Below are positions 1 through 8,897 of a stretch of DNA of 64,000 bases, one piece after another. Made by a program: the position numbers and the translations under genes. The notes below the pieces were generated by a model that was not told the DNA's origin, searched no databases, and worked only from the letters and a program-made list of their open reading frames with translations. The DNA lies in the NCBI RefSeq assembly GCF_017948245.1, contig NZ_CP072865.1, forward strand, positions 1,079,501 through 1,143,500. Direction: 5' to 3'. The DNA comes from Rhizobium sp. NLR16a (GTDB lineage Bacteria; Pseudomonadota; Alphaproteobacteria; Rhizobiales; Rhizobiaceae). Numbering within the stretch: the first letter of the stretch is position 1; the number at the start of each line of letters is the position of its first letter.

Positions 1-614
<614 letters not shown>

Positions 615-688
615 GGTCTTGATCCTGGGGAAGAGATTGGGCTGCGCCGCTATCTTTCAAGTAATCCTGTCACCATGACAATGATGCG

Positions 689-1276
689 ATGGCATCGGCG
701 ATGCCCTCGTTCTCTTCGCCTTCACCACTTCGATCACGCCGGGGCCGAACAATATGATGCTCTTCGCCTCGGGCGTGAATTTTCGGCCTCCGCCGAACGA
801 TCCCGCATATGTTCGGCATTGGCGCCGGTTTCTTCTCGCTGCTGATCGGCGTTGGTTTCGGGATCGGGGCGCTGCTGCACACGATGCCCGTGGTCTATAC
901 GGCGCTGAAGTTCGCCGGCGGCGCCTATCTCGTCTGGATTGCCTGGAAGATCGCCTCGTCGCGCTCGCTCAGCGAGGGTAAGAGTGGCGCTGCGCCAATG
1001 TCCTTTGTCCCGGCGGCAGCCTTCCAATTGGTCAATCCGAAAGCCTGGGTGATGGCGGTGACCGCGATGGCGACCTATACCAATCCCGAGCTCTACCTCT
1101 TGAGCGTGCTGATCGTCGGCCTGGCTTTCGCGGTGGTCAACGTGCCGAGTGTCTCGACCTGGGCAGGTTTCGGTTCGGCGCTCAGGGAATGGCTGTCCGA
1201 TCCGGTGCGGCTGAAATGGTTCAATGTCAGCATGGCGGTGCTTCTGGTGACGAGCCTCTGGCCGATGCTAAATTAG
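689..1276 (+). pseudogene. LysE/RhtB-family exporter, two compensating frameshifts
   Basis: LysE-type amino-acid efflux permease of the inner membrane, broken in this sequence. The family signature ITPGPNN is encoded near 730-753 in one frame. The start region (ATG at 689, MASAM) and everything from 809 on (MFGIGAGFFSLLIGVG to the C-terminus, with NPKAWVMAV and VNVPSVSTW motifs) are in another frame. Restoring one base near 703 and removing one C near 785 (expected NFRLRRTIPH) gives a continuous protein of normal length, about 195 residues. The outer frame has a TGA at about 753, so the gene cannot be read without both shifts. Either a young pseudogene or two sequencing errors; the rest of the gene is intact. 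Confidence 0.8.
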
Positions 1277-1744
1277 AGCGATCGAGGGTTTCGTCAGCAT
1301 CAGCCAGAATATGCTGAGGACGGCCGTGAAGGCCGGAAAGCCGAAGGCGAACCAGATGCGGTAGAGGCTGTCATAGCTCGGCGGCAGAGCGCTTCCCGAG
1401 CTTGCCGCGGCGCGGGCGAGGTCGCGCAGTTGGATCTGAATCCAGACGACCGGCAGCCAGAACAGGCCGGTCACGACATAAAGCAGCAGCGACAGCGCAA
1501 TCCAGCCCTCCGACAGGTCCCAGCCGATCGACCGCGCCAGGAGATAGCCGCTCACCGGCTGGAGAAGGGCAGCGGTCGCCGTGAAGACGGTGTCGGCGAT
1601 GACGACGGTTGCCGCGACATGGGCGATCAGCGCGGGATCGCGCGTGCGGTGCGCCATCACCATGAAAAAGGCGATGCCGGCGCCGGTGCCGAAGAGCACG
1701 GTCGCGCCGATGACATGGGCAAGCAGTAGCCATTGCTCGAGCAT
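1268..1744 (-). CDS. DUF2269-like small integral membrane protein
   Basis: Membrane protein of 158 residues with four hydrophobic stretches: about 1-25 with HVIGATVLFGTGAGIAFF, 45-70, 78-103 and 132-152. This resembles the DUF2269 group of predicted inner-membrane proteins, whose function is unknown. Its ATG overlaps the stop of the upstream dehydrogenase gene in an ATGA arrangement (1742-1746), so the two are almost certainly translationally coupled. The pair (NAD-binding protein with a DoxX-like tail plus DUF2269 protein) suggests a shared membrane-associated redox role, which is inference. Its 3' end overlaps the LysE remnant's stop on the other strand by a few bases. Confidence 0.8.
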   Translation of the reverse strand: MLEQWLLLAHVIGATVLFGTGAGIAFFMVMAHRTRDPALIAHVAATVVIADTVFTATAALLQPVSGYLLARSIGWDLSEGWIALSLLLYVVTGLFWLPVVWIQIQLRDLARAAASSGSALPPSYDSLYRIWFAFGFPAFTAVLSIFWLMLTKPSIALI

Positions 1745-3015
1745 CAGCGTTCATCCAGGGTGGCAAGCGCCGTGAGCGTCAGCAGGATGGACGGCAGCAC
1801 CTTGACGAGCGGGCCGAGCGGATCGAGCCAGAGGGCGGGTTCGAGAAGTGTGCCGCCTGTGAGATAGGCCAGTGAGACGGCGAGCATGCCGAGGAGGGCG
1901 CGTCCGGCGAGCGGGCGGACAAGGACGGCGGCGCCGAGCGCGATATCGATGAGGCAAGTGACAAGCGTCAGCACCGTCGCCGCCGCTTCGGGCATGAAGG
2001 GCAGGAAATGCGCGGAGGCCTTCTGCACCGCCAGCAGCGGAATCAGGCCGGAGAGCAGCCAGAAGACCGACAGGCCTGCTATGACCAGCGGCTTCAGGAG
2101 ATAGAGCCTGGCGAACCAGAGATCCTGCACGCCGGAGGGATTGGCCGAAAGCGTTGCCACGGCTGATGTCGCGGCAAGGCCGCTCTCCGCCTTCGCGCTT
2201 TTGATGCCTTCGGACATGACTGTCGTCGCTGTCGAGCGCAGCGGCGAACGCCAGCCGAGCAGGCCCGCGGCATCGGCGAGCCAGGTCACGGGCCGCGCAA
2301 GCCAGGCGCCAAGGGAAATCACGCGGGCGGGCGGCAGGCCCAGCCATTGCCGGTGAAGGCGCACGAGATCGGCGAGCGTCAGCACCTCGTCGGCGGCAAG
2401 AACGATATCCCCGCGCAGATCGCCTGCGACCGCCCGCGACACGGCCTCCGCCACGTCATCCACGGAAAGCGTTTCGACCGGGCTTTGCGCATGGGTGAGC
2501 GGCAGCGCCAGGGGAAAGGCGGCAAGCGCCCGGATGAGCGACGAGCCGCCATGGGCGTTGCGGCCGAGAACGAGGGCAGGGCGCAGGATGAGGTGAGGCA
2601 GGCCGCTTGCCGCCAGCGCCTCGTCGGCCTGCCGCTTGGTGGCGAGGAAAGGCAGTTCGCCGGCCGCGCCGGCCGTCCTTGCCGATATCTGCACGATCAG
2701 AGGATGGGAGCCTTTCGCGGCGGCATAAAGCGCCAGCATCGCCTCTGCCTGAGTGGCCGCCAGATCGTCCGATAGGCCGTCCTGCAGCGCGCCGGCGCAA
2801 TTGACGACGACATGCTGGTCCTTAAGAATATCCTCCCAATCCTCAGCCTTCGTCATGCGCGAGAGATCAGCCCGCCGCCAGTTTATCGCCGGCTGCTTCA
2901 AGCGCGCTCGTGCGGGATTGCGGCCGAGCCCGGTCACGGCATCCCCATCAGCCGCAAGCCGGGCCGCGACGACGGAGCCTATGAAGCCGGTTGCGCCGAG
3001 AATCAGGATGTTCAT
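1744..3015 (-). CDS. NAD(P)-binding SDR-type protein with C-terminal DoxX-like membrane domain
   Basis: Two-domain protein of 423 residues. Residues 1 to about 290 are an atypical short-chain dehydrogenase/epimerase-like Rossmann domain starting MNILILGATGFIGS, which has the GxxGxxG nucleotide-binding loop. The region after about 300 has four hydrophobic segments (KPLVIAGLSVFWLLSGLIPL onward) like DoxX-type quinone-linked membrane proteins. Such fusions are found in proteobacteria, but the substrate is not known. First gene of a two-gene operon with the DUF2269-like gene, overlapping by ATGA. The start at 3015 gives the glycine-rich loop at its normal place, six residues in. Confidence 0.85.
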   Translation of the reverse strand: MNILILGATGFIGSVVAARLAADGDAVTGLGRNPARARLKQPAINWRRADLSRMTKAEDWEDILKDQHVVVNCAGALQDGLSDDLAATQAEAMLALYAAAKGSHPLIVQISARTAGAAGELPFLATKRQADEALAASGLPHLILRPALVLGRNAHGGSSLIRALAAFPLALPLTHAQSPVETLSVDDVAEAVSRAVAGDLRGDIVLAADEVLTLADLVRLHRQWLGLPPARVISLGAWLARPVTWLADAAGLLGWRSPLRSTATTVMSEGIKSAKAESGLAATSAVATLSANPSGVQDLWFARLYLLKPLVIAGLSVFWLLSGLIPLLAVQKASAHFLPFMPEAAATVLTLVTCLIDIALGAAVLVRPLAGRALLGMLAVSLAYLTGGTLLEPALWLDPLGPLVKVLPSILLTLTALATLDER

Positions 3016-3223
3016 GGCAGGAGATTAGCGGAAAAGTTCGAGGGGGATAGGAGGGCTTGGCGGGGTTTTGGGGTGTGATAGAAAGAGAAGAGATGTTTAT
3101 GCGAGAATGCTTTGAGGAAGGGCCGGGCCTTGCCGCGAGTCCCCTTCTCCCCGCTGGGTGGAAGGGGTGTCCGGGCTACCGCCGAGATAAGAAACGGACG
3201 CTCCGTTCTGGGAGGACATTGCC

Positions 3224-3871
3224 TTGCACGACCATGACCACGACGATCTCCATCGTCATGCCCATGGGCATGACGGAGACAATCACTATTCCGACATGCA
3301 GGCGCGCGTCAAAGCGCTGGAGACGCTGCTGACGGAGAAGGGGTTGATCGATCCGGCGGCGATCGATGCGATTGTCGAGACTTATGAGACGAAGGTGGGG
3401 CCGCGAAATGGTGCGCGTGTCGTCGCCAAGGCCTGGAGCGATCCGGAATTCGCGGACTGGCTGAAGCGCGATGCGACGGCGGCGATTGCGAGCCTTGGGT
3501 TTACCGGCCGGCAGGGCGAGCATATGCGCGCCGTCTTCAATACGCCCGACACCCATAACCTCATCGTCTGCACGCTCTGCTCCTGTTATCCCTGGTCGGT
3601 GCTCGGCCTGCCGCCGGTCTGGTACAAGGCGCCGGCCTATCGCTCGCGCGCCGTCATCGATCCGCGCGGCGTGCTGGCCGAGTTCGGGCTGACGCTGCCT
3701 GAGGGGAAAAAGATCCGCGTCTGGGATTCGACGGCGGAGCTGCGTTATCTCGTCATCCCCGAGCGGCCCAAAGGTACGGAGGGCATGGACGAGGCCGCGT
3801 TGGCTGGTCTCGTCAGCCGCGATGCGATGATCGGGACGGCTGTTGCAGGCAGCCCGGAGGCTCTGTCATGA
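3224..3871 (+). CDS. nthA: Nitrile hydratase alpha subunit, cobalt type
   Basis: Alpha subunit of nitrile hydratase, which hydrates nitriles to amides in the cytosol. The metal-binding motif C116-T-L-C-S-C121 is present; Thr in the second position is the hallmark of the cobalt form (iron enzymes have Ser). The [11 protein letters not shown] segment after it is typical of the family. Length is 215 residues, normal. The start is a TTG at 3224, eight bases after GGAGG (3211-3215); no in-frame ATG gives the full domain. The N-terminus is unusually histidine- and aspartate-rich ([16 protein letters not shown]), perhaps a metal-handling tail. The stop overlaps the ATG of the beta gene (ATGA at 3868-3871). 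No amidase gene lies next to the cluster. Confidence 0.95.
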   Translation: MHDHDHDDLHRHAHGHDGDNHYSDMQARVKALETLLTEKGLIDPAAIDAIVETYETKVGPRNGARVVAKAWSDPEFADWLKRDATAAIASLGFTGRQGEHMRAVFNTPDTHNLIVCTLCSCYPWSVLGLPPVWYKAPAYRSRAVIDPRGVLAEFGLTLPEGKKIRVWDSTAELRYLVIPERPKGTEGMDEAALAGLVSRDAMIGTAVAGSPEALS

Positions 3872-4527
3872 ACGGACCGCACGATCTCGGCGGGCAGATG
3901 GGTTTCGGGCCGGTCGCGCCTGAAAAGGACGAGCCTTATTTCCATATGGAATGGGAAAAGCGGGCGCTCGGCATCACGCTTTCCTGCGGCGCTTTCGGGG
4001 CCTGGACGATCGATGAAAGCCGGCATGCGCGCGAAAACATTCCGCCGGCCGATTATCTCGCGGCGAGCTATTACGAGATCTGGATACGCGGCGTCGAGAC
4101 CCTGCTCGAACGGCACGGTTTTGTGACGCGCGAGGAGCTGTTGTCCGGGCATAGGCTGCAGGATGGGGCGGCGCCCAAACGGGTGCTGAAGGCAGAGATG
4201 GTGCCGGCAGTTCTCGCGAAAGGCGGGCCATGCGATCGTCCTGTCGAGGCCGCGCCGATCTTTGCGGTCGGCGAGACGGTGCGGACGAGGAATTTCAATC
4301 CGGCGACCCATACGCGCCTGCCGCGTTATGCCAGGGCCAAGACCGGTATCGTCGAAGCGGTGCAGGGTTCCTTCGTCTTTCCCGACGACAATGCGCATGG
4401 CAGGGGCGAGAACCCGCAATGGCTTTATACCGTCGTCTTCGACGGCACTGAGGTCTGGGGCGAGGGCGCCGACCCGTCGCTCACGGTCTCGATCGATGCG
4501 TGGGAGAGCTATCTTGAGCGCGTGTGA
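3868..4527 (+). CDS. nthB: Nitrile hydratase beta subunit
   Basis: Beta subunit, 219 residues, pairing with the alpha subunit to form the active heterodimer. The family N-terminus [16 protein letters not shown] is present, and the C-terminal half carries the SH3-like barrel ([27 protein letters not shown] to [21 protein letters not shown]) that packs on the alpha metal site. The start overlaps the alpha stop by four bases and the stop overlaps the TTG start of the accessory gene by 14 bases. All three genes therefore appear translationally coupled in one operon. Confidence 0.95.
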   Translation: MNGPHDLGGQMGFGPVAPEKDEPYFHMEWEKRALGITLSCGAFGAWTIDESRHARENIPPADYLAASYYEIWIRGVETLLERHGFVTREELLSGHRLQDGAAPKRVLKAEMVPAVLAKGGPCDRPVEAAPIFAVGETVRTRNFNPATHTRLPRYARAKTGIVEAVQGSFVFPDDNAHGRGENPQWLYTVVFDGTEVWGEGADPSLTVSIDAWESYLERV

Positions 4528-4885
4528 AAACCCCTCTCAGCTCTCGCAATCTCCGGGCCTGCCGAAGTCGCCGGAGGGTGATCCCGTCTTCCCCGAACCC
4601 TGGGCGGCCGAAGCTTTCGCCATGACCGTGCATCTGCATGAGAAGGGGCTGTTTTCCTGGAGCGAGTGGGCGGCGGCTCTCTCAAACGAATTGCATCAGC
4701 CCGGCCGGGCCGAGGACGGCAGCGACTATTTCGACTGCTGGGTGGCGGCGCTTTCGGGCATGCTGGTCAGTCGTGGCGTGGTGGATGCCTCCGCCATCCT
4801 TGATCTGCAAAAGAGCTGGCAGCGGGCGGCGGAAGCGACGCCGCATGGCAAGCCGATCGAGCTTGGCAACGATCCGCTGCGCTGA
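4514..4885 (+). CDS. Nitrile hydratase accessory (activator) protein
   Basis: Protein of 123 residues of the small accessory family that resembles the beta subunit N-terminus and is needed to load cobalt into, or swap, the alpha subunit (P14K/NhlE-type). Visible family features are PVFPEPWAAEAFAMTVHLHE, the WSEWAAALSNEL segment and DYFDCWVAALSGMLV. The most plausible start is TTG at 4514, inside the end of nthB; an in-frame ATG occurs only at about 4621, too late for the conserved PEPWA segment. The gene ends four bases before the stop of a convergent anti-sigma gene, leaving no room for a separate terminator. Confidence 0.85.
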   Translation: MSACENPSQLSQSPGLPKSPEGDPVFPEPWAAEAFAMTVHLHEKGLFSWSEWAAALSNELHQPGRAEDGSDYFDCWVAALSGMLVSRGVVDASAILDLQKSWQRAAEATPHGKPIELGNDPLR

Positions 4886-4888
4886 GCG

Positions 4889-5671
4889 TCACGACGGAAA
4901 CTGCCGGTAGCACTCCTCGGCCACCGCGCGCAGCGCTTCGCGCGAGATTTCGCCGGTGACCGCATAGCCGAGCTCTCCGTCGATCCAGTAAAAGGTTTCG
5001 AGATTACCTGACGAGGCGAAGCGGAAGCTGGTCGTGCGGTTTTCCCGATGGCGCCCGACCATGACGGTCAGGCGCTCGCCGGCCTGGTTCTCGTACATGA
5101 ACATCGCCCCCGGCTTGCCGTCGACCGGCAGCAGGCGGCCGCCGACCAGCTTGAAGCCGAGCGGCTGCAGGTTCGGGATCTTGAGGTTTTCGATCGCCAG
5201 GCGCTTGCCGAGCCAGGTGGCGAGATGAGCCTCCTCGTCGGCGAAGACCTCGACGGGATGGCGGACCTCGGCGGCATAGACGGTAAAGGCGGTCTCGGCC
5301 TGTTTCGGAAAGGTTTCGGAGCCGGTAAGCTGCAGATCCGGCTTTTCCAGAAGGCCCGGGCCGTAATGGCCGCTGACGGCGCCGAGGACGAAGACGACGA
5401 GGGTTGCGGCGGCGAGTGCCCAGCGATTTCGCGTGGGCGAGACTGCGCGCGGGAGCGCGACCAGCAGAGGATCGGTCTTCCTGGCCTTCTCGTAGCCTGA
5501 AAACAGCGAGCGGATGCCGGCATTCTGCGCCTGCCATTCGGCGACCATCGCCGCTTCGTCCGAATTGTCGGCGAGGTAGGCTTCGATGCGCGCGCGGGCC
5601 ATTTCAGGCAGTTGCCCGTCGGCATAGGCGTGGAGATCGGCTTCGGTGACGATCGGGTTGGTCTCGTTCAT
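4889..5671 (-). CDS. Transmembrane anti-sigma factor
   Basis: Anti-sigma factor of 260 residues partnering the ECF sigma factor encoded just upstream. Residues 1-75 form the cytoplasmic sigma-binding region (TEADLHAYADGQLPEMARAR). It lacks the HxxxCxxC zinc motif of ZAS domains. A single transmembrane helix lies near 83-103 (WALAAATLVVFVLGAVSGHY), followed by a periplasmic domain of about 155 residues. The start ATG overlaps the sigma stop (5668-5671, ATGA), a classic coupled sigma/anti-sigma pair. The signal it senses cannot be deduced, though the partner genes suggest envelope or oxidative stress. Confidence 0.88.
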   Translation of the reverse strand: MNETNPIVTEADLHAYADGQLPEMARARIEAYLADNSDEAAMVAEWQAQNAGIRSLFSGYEKARKTDPLLVALPRAVSPTRNRWALAAATLVVFVLGAVSGHYGPGLLEKPDLQLTGSETFPKQAETAFTVYAAEVRHPVEVFADEEAHLATWLGKRLAIENLKIPNLQPLGFKLVGGRLLPVDGKPGAMFMYENQAGERLTVMVGRHRENRTTSFRFASSGNLETFYWIDGELGYAVTGEISREALRAVAEECYRQFPS

Positions 5672-6183
5672 TTCGGCCTCCGAAGCGTAATGACGTTGTC
5701 GGCCTTCAGGTGCTCGGCGACGCGCCGGCGGGCGCGCGACAGGCGCGACATGACGGTGCCGATCGGGATATCGAGGGCGGCGGCGATCTCGCTGTAGCTA
5801 TATCCCTCGATGACGACGAGCATCAGCACGGCGCGGTGCTCCTCCGAAAGGCTGTTCAGCGCATCGTTGAGCCGGGCGCGCTCCAGCGGATCGGCCGGCG
5901 GTTCGGGCGCTGCCATATCCTCCGCGGCATCAAGCTCGACCATGCCGGCGCGTGCCTTGCCGCGCCGGCCGTTGCGGTAGAGATTGGTCATGATGGTCAG
6001 GACCCAGCCGCGCAGATTGAGGCCGCGCCATTGGCCGCGGCGCGTCAGAATCTTCTCGACGCAATCCTGAAGCAGGTCCTCGCCATCGGCATCCGAGCGC
6101 GTCAGGCTGCGCGAATAGCGCCTGAGCGAGGGGAGGAGGGCCAGGATCTGGCCCTCGAATGTTTCGGGTGCGGGTGTCTTCAC
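5668..6183 (-). CDS. ECF-type RNA polymerase sigma factor
   Basis: Extracytoplasmic-function sigma-70 factor, 171 residues. Region 2 (SLRRYSRSLTRSDADGEDLL, then RGWVLTIMTNLYRN) and region 4 helix-turn-helix (LSEEHRAVLMLVVIEGYSYS, then IPIGTVMSRLSRARRRVAEH) are both clear. The start is taken as GTG at 6183 (VKTPAPETFEG), with an AAGAGAA-like ribosome site upstream. Reading further upstream gives an Arg/Ser-rich stretch that looks non-coding and runs into the preceding gene. Lies 31 bases downstream of a small secreted protein gene on the same strand, overlaps the anti-sigma gene, and probably autoregulates the whole operon. Confidence 0.92.
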   Translation of the reverse strand: MKTPAPETFEGQILALLPSLRRYSRSLTRSDADGEDLLQDCVEKILTRRGQWRGLNLRGWVLTIMTNLYRNGRRGKARAGMVELDAAEDMAAPEPPADPLERARLNDALNSLSEEHRAVLMLVVIEGYSYSEIAAALDIPIGTVMSRLSRARRRVAEHLKADNVITLRRPK

Positions 6184-6214
6184 GCCGGTTCTCTTGTGAT
6201 CAGGGCCTCTACGA

Positions 6215-6595
6215 TCAAGGTTTGGCGAGATCCCAGTTGCCGCCGACGCCGTCGCCGGTGATGTCGCCGGCCTTCTTGTCCTTGACCCAGTAATAGAGCG
6301 GCATCCCGTCCTTGGCCCATTGCTTGGTGCCGTCCTTGCGTTCGATGATCGAATATGGACCATCGGCCTTGGCATCGGAAGCCGCCATCAGCGGAGGCCA
6401 GTTCTTGGCGCAATCGTCGTAGCAGTTGGAAACGCCCTTGGCGTCCTTCTTGAAGGTGTAGAGGGTCATGCCGTTTTCGCCGGCAAGCACCTTGCCCTTG
6501 GTGGATTCGACTTCCTTGACAGGAGGGGCGGCGAAAGTAGCACTCGCGGCAAGGGCGGCTGCCGCCGCGACGGACAGGAATTTCACGGATGTCAT
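6215..6595 (-). CDS. Small secreted protein of the COG4315 repeat family
   Basis: Periplasmic protein of 126 residues with a signal peptide (MTSVKFLSVAAAAALAASAT, cleavage near FAAPP) and two copies of an aromatic-containing repeat: MTLYTFKKD then MPLYYWVKDKKAGD. Between the repeats lies CYDDCAKNWPPL. This is the COG4315 family of predicted lipoproteins, here without a lipobox cysteine. Function is unknown, but these genes are often neighbours of ECF sigma factors. The start at 6595 is supported by GAGGAGAGACATC directly upstream. First gene of the sigma/anti-sigma operon, so probably a sigma target. Confidence 0.88.
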   Translation of the reverse strand: MTSVKFLSVAAAAALAASATFAAPPVKEVESTKGKVLAGENGMTLYTFKKDAKGVSNCYDDCAKNWPPLMAASDAKADGPYSIIERKDGTKQWAKDGMPLYYWVKDKKAGDITGDGVGGNWDLAKP

Positions 6596-6643
6596 GATGT
6601 CTCTCCTCAGGTTGGGCTCGCAATGCTGCGATACCTGAGATGA

Positions 6644-6670
6644 GACACGGGACGACGCAAATTTATTCCC
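6644..6670 (-). promoter_or_regulatory. Possible ECF-sigma promoter of the 6595-4889 operon
   Basis: Read on the minus strand, GGGAAT (6670-6665), 15 bases, then CGTGTC (6649-6644). This resembles the GGAA(C/T)-spacer-CGT layout of ECF promoters and lies about 50 bases before the ATG of the secreted protein gene. It is the expected place for autoregulation by the ECF factor of this operon. Based only on pattern and position. Confidence 0.4.
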
Positions 6671-6831
6671 GGCTGAGCGAAAGTTTTTCGCGGAAAATGG
6701 CGGTTGCGGGACGATCTGCTCGGCGAAGGTGGATGTCTTCACTATCATCGCCGGTCATTTACATCATGCCCTCTTGCGGATATTCTATGTCCTTAATTTG
6801 GTTCGCGGAACCAGCCATTGCGAGTTGCTGA

Positions 6832-7320
6832 ATGATCCTGAAAAGCCAGGTCGAGTGGGCGCTGCATTGCTGCGCCATTCTCGCGGGCCTGCCCGAGGGC
6901 AGGTATCTCTCCACCAAGGCGCTCGCCGAGCTTCATGGTCTGCCGAAGGAATATCTCTCCAAGGCGCTGCAAAGCCTTTCGCAAGCCTCGCTCGTCAATA
7001 CCACGCTTGGCCCGAGCGGCGGCTACAGGCTTGCGAGATCCCCGTCCGAGATCAATTTCCTCGACATCGTCGAAGCGGTCGAGGGAAAGGCGCGCAGCTT
7101 CACCTGCACGAATATCCGGGAGAACAATCCGTGCCGGCCCGCCGGCTACTGCGACAGCAAGCCTTGCGCGGTCGCGCGCATCATGTGGGAAGCCGACGAG
7201 GCCTGGCGAAATACGCTGAGAGCCGTCCGGCTTTCCGATCTCGTCGGCACCTTATCCGAGGAGGTGCCGGCGGACATCTGGCAGAATACGTTTCAATGGG
7301 TCCTCCAGCGCGCCGGCTGA
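6832..7320 (+). CDS. Rrf2-family transcriptional regulator
   Basis: Winged-helix regulator of the Rrf2 family (relatives: IscR, NsrR, RsrR, CymR), 162 residues. The DNA-binding half has the usual N-terminus (MILKSQVEWALHCCAILAGL), the recognition region (STKALAELHGLPKEYLSKAL) and the wing GPSGGYRLAR. The C-terminal half has cysteines in the cluster region: C(9)C(6)C(4)C within FTCTN, NPCRP, GYCDS and KPCAV. A [2Fe-2S] cluster or redox thiol switch is therefore plausible but not proven. It stands alone, with its 3' end abutting the mechanosensitive channel gene on the opposite strand, so its target is not obvious. Confidence 0.9.
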   Translation: MILKSQVEWALHCCAILAGLPEGRYLSTKALAELHGLPKEYLSKALQSLSQASLVNTTLGPSGGYRLARSPSEINFLDIVEAVEGKARSFTCTNIRENNPCRPAGYCDSKPCAVARIMWEADEAWRNTLRAVRLSDLVGTLSEEVPADIWQNTFQWVLQRAG

Positions 7321-8802
7321 TCATGCCCTGAAAATGGTTCTGATGGTGTTCAGGATGGCATGCGCGTTGCGGACCTGTTCCGGAGGCAGGGCGGCGCCGT
7401 CGCGCAAGCGTTCGGCGCGGCCTGCGAGGGCTTCGGCGATCTCTTCGGCCAAAGCGGGGCGTTCGGTGAGCAGCGGCGCGAAGGCCTCTTGGTCGATTTC
7501 ATAGACCGTCACCGGGGTCAGGGCCTCCAAGGCGCAGATCTCCAGCATGCCGGCGAGCAGGCCGGTCTCGCCGAAGAAATCGCCCGGCGCAAACCGCCCG
7601 CGCTCTTCGCCTTCGCGCCGCGCCACGATGATGCCGGCGCGCACCATCATCAGCGCGGGCAGCATCTCGCCCTCCCGCACGATCACATCGCCCCTGCGGA
7701 ACTGCCGGACAGCGGTGGTTTCGGCGAGTTTCTGCTTTTCATTTGATGTCAGCGTCGCAAAGACCGGAATGGCTTCGATCAGCGCAAGCGGTGTGACGCT
7801 CGGCGGCTTGGCGTTTTCTTCCGTGGGCAGGTCGGCCGCGAGGACATTGGCCGCGGGTGGGACGGCGAGAAGCAGGCCGGCGGATTTGCAATAGCGATAG
7901 ACGAGATCGAGCACCTCGTTTCGCGCCGGCACGCGCTGGCTGGGGCTCGTCACCCGGAACTGCAGCTCGACTTCGAGCGCGGTGGCATCCAGCCCCTTCA
8001 ACGCGACGACCGGCGGCGGCTCGCGCACGATCGTATTGCAGCTCGTGAGCGCGGAGAGCATGACCTGGCGGACCGATGCCGGCATCCGTGTCGGGGCGAT
8101 GCGGATGGTGAGGATCAGGAGATGGGTCTCGTCCGGCCGACTCACATTGGTCAGGCCGAGTTTCGCGAGAAAGCTGTTCGGCAGGACGACGACATTGTTT
8201 GCGCCGGTCAGAATGTGCGTCGCGCGCCAGTTGCTTTCGGCGACGCGCCCTTCCGTGCCGTCGCTCAAAAGGATCCAGTCGCCGATGACATAGGGCCGTC
8301 CGAGCGTGAGCGCGATGCCGGAAAAGACGTCGGCGAGCGTGTTCTGGAGCGCCAGACCGAGAATGATGGCGACCACGCCCGACGTCGCGACGAGGGTGCC
8401 GATCGGCACCCCGAAGACGAAGGCGAGGATCGAGAGCGCCATGCCGATATAGACGACGCCGATGACGAGATCCTGAAGCAGCCGGGCCTCCCGCGGACTG
8501 CCCTCCAGCACCAGATAAAGCCTGATGAAACCGATGACGGCCCATGCCAGGTGGACCCACCAGAGCGATTTGGCGACGATGACGAGCAGGGCCTGCGGGT
8601 CTTCGGACTGATATCCCTGGAAACGGTGTGGTTCGATGCCGCTGCCGACGAGGATCAGCGTCATCACCGCAAAAAAGAGGATCTGCACCACCAGCCGCGT
8701 CGTCGGCCGCTGGCTGGAGAGGAAGTACCAGACGAAGATACCGGCAAAGCCGACCACGATCAGGGATATCAGCGGCTTGCCGAAGAGCGCGTCGTAGATC
8801 AT
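7321..8802 (-). CDS. Mechanosensitive (MscS-type) channel with cyclic-nucleotide-binding domain
   Basis: Inner-membrane protein of 493 residues. Four to five hydrophobic helices occupy about 1-165. The MscS pore and beta domain follow (VVAIILGLALQNTLADVFSG to VYRYCKSAGL, about 145-320), with the pore-lining glycine/alanine helix. From about 345 to 475 comes a cyclic-nucleotide-binding jelly roll (FRRGDVIVREGE, GDFFGETGLLAGM). The phosphate-binding loop keeps the Gly-Glu but lacks the usual arginine after the loop (LEICALEA in its place), so ligand binding may be lost or changed. Such channels are expected to gate solute flux under osmotic stress. It follows the AhpD/SDR/cupin operon on the same strand with a gap of about 95 bases. 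Confidence 0.9.
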   Translation of the reverse strand: MIYDALFGKPLISLIVVGFAGIFVWYFLSSQRPTTRLVVQILFFAVMTLILVGSGIEPHRFQGYQSEDPQALLVIVAKSLWWVHLAWAVIGFIRLYLVLEGSPREARLLQDLVIGVVYIGMALSILAFVFGVPIGTLVATSGVVAIILGLALQNTLADVFSGIALTLGRPYVIGDWILLSDGTEGRVAESNWRATHILTGANNVVVLPNSFLAKLGLTNVSRPDETHLLILTIRIAPTRMPASVRQVMLSALTSCNTIVREPPPVVALKGLDATALEVELQFRVTSPSQRVPARNEVLDLVYRYCKSAGLLLAVPPAANVLAADLPTEENAKPPSVTPLALIEAIPVFATLTSNEKQKLAETTAVRQFRRGDVIVREGEMLPALMMVRAGIIVARREGEERGRFAPGDFFGETGLLAGMLEICALEALTPVTVYEIDQEAFAPLLTERPALAEEIAEALAGRAERLRDGAALPPEQVRNAHAILNTIRTIFRA

Positions 8803-8897
8803 CTCTGTCTGTCTCCGGAAGGGGCGGCGGCACCTGATTCAGCATGTCGGCCGCCCGCGCAAGCGCGGGATTTGCGCGGATAGCCAATGGCGGGTCG

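Noticed and set aside
3120..3180. CCCCTTCTCCCCGCTGGGTG, part of a possible rhizobial repeat upstream of nthA
   Set aside because: Only one arm is recognisable in this window; no matching partner was found, so it was not called a repeat.
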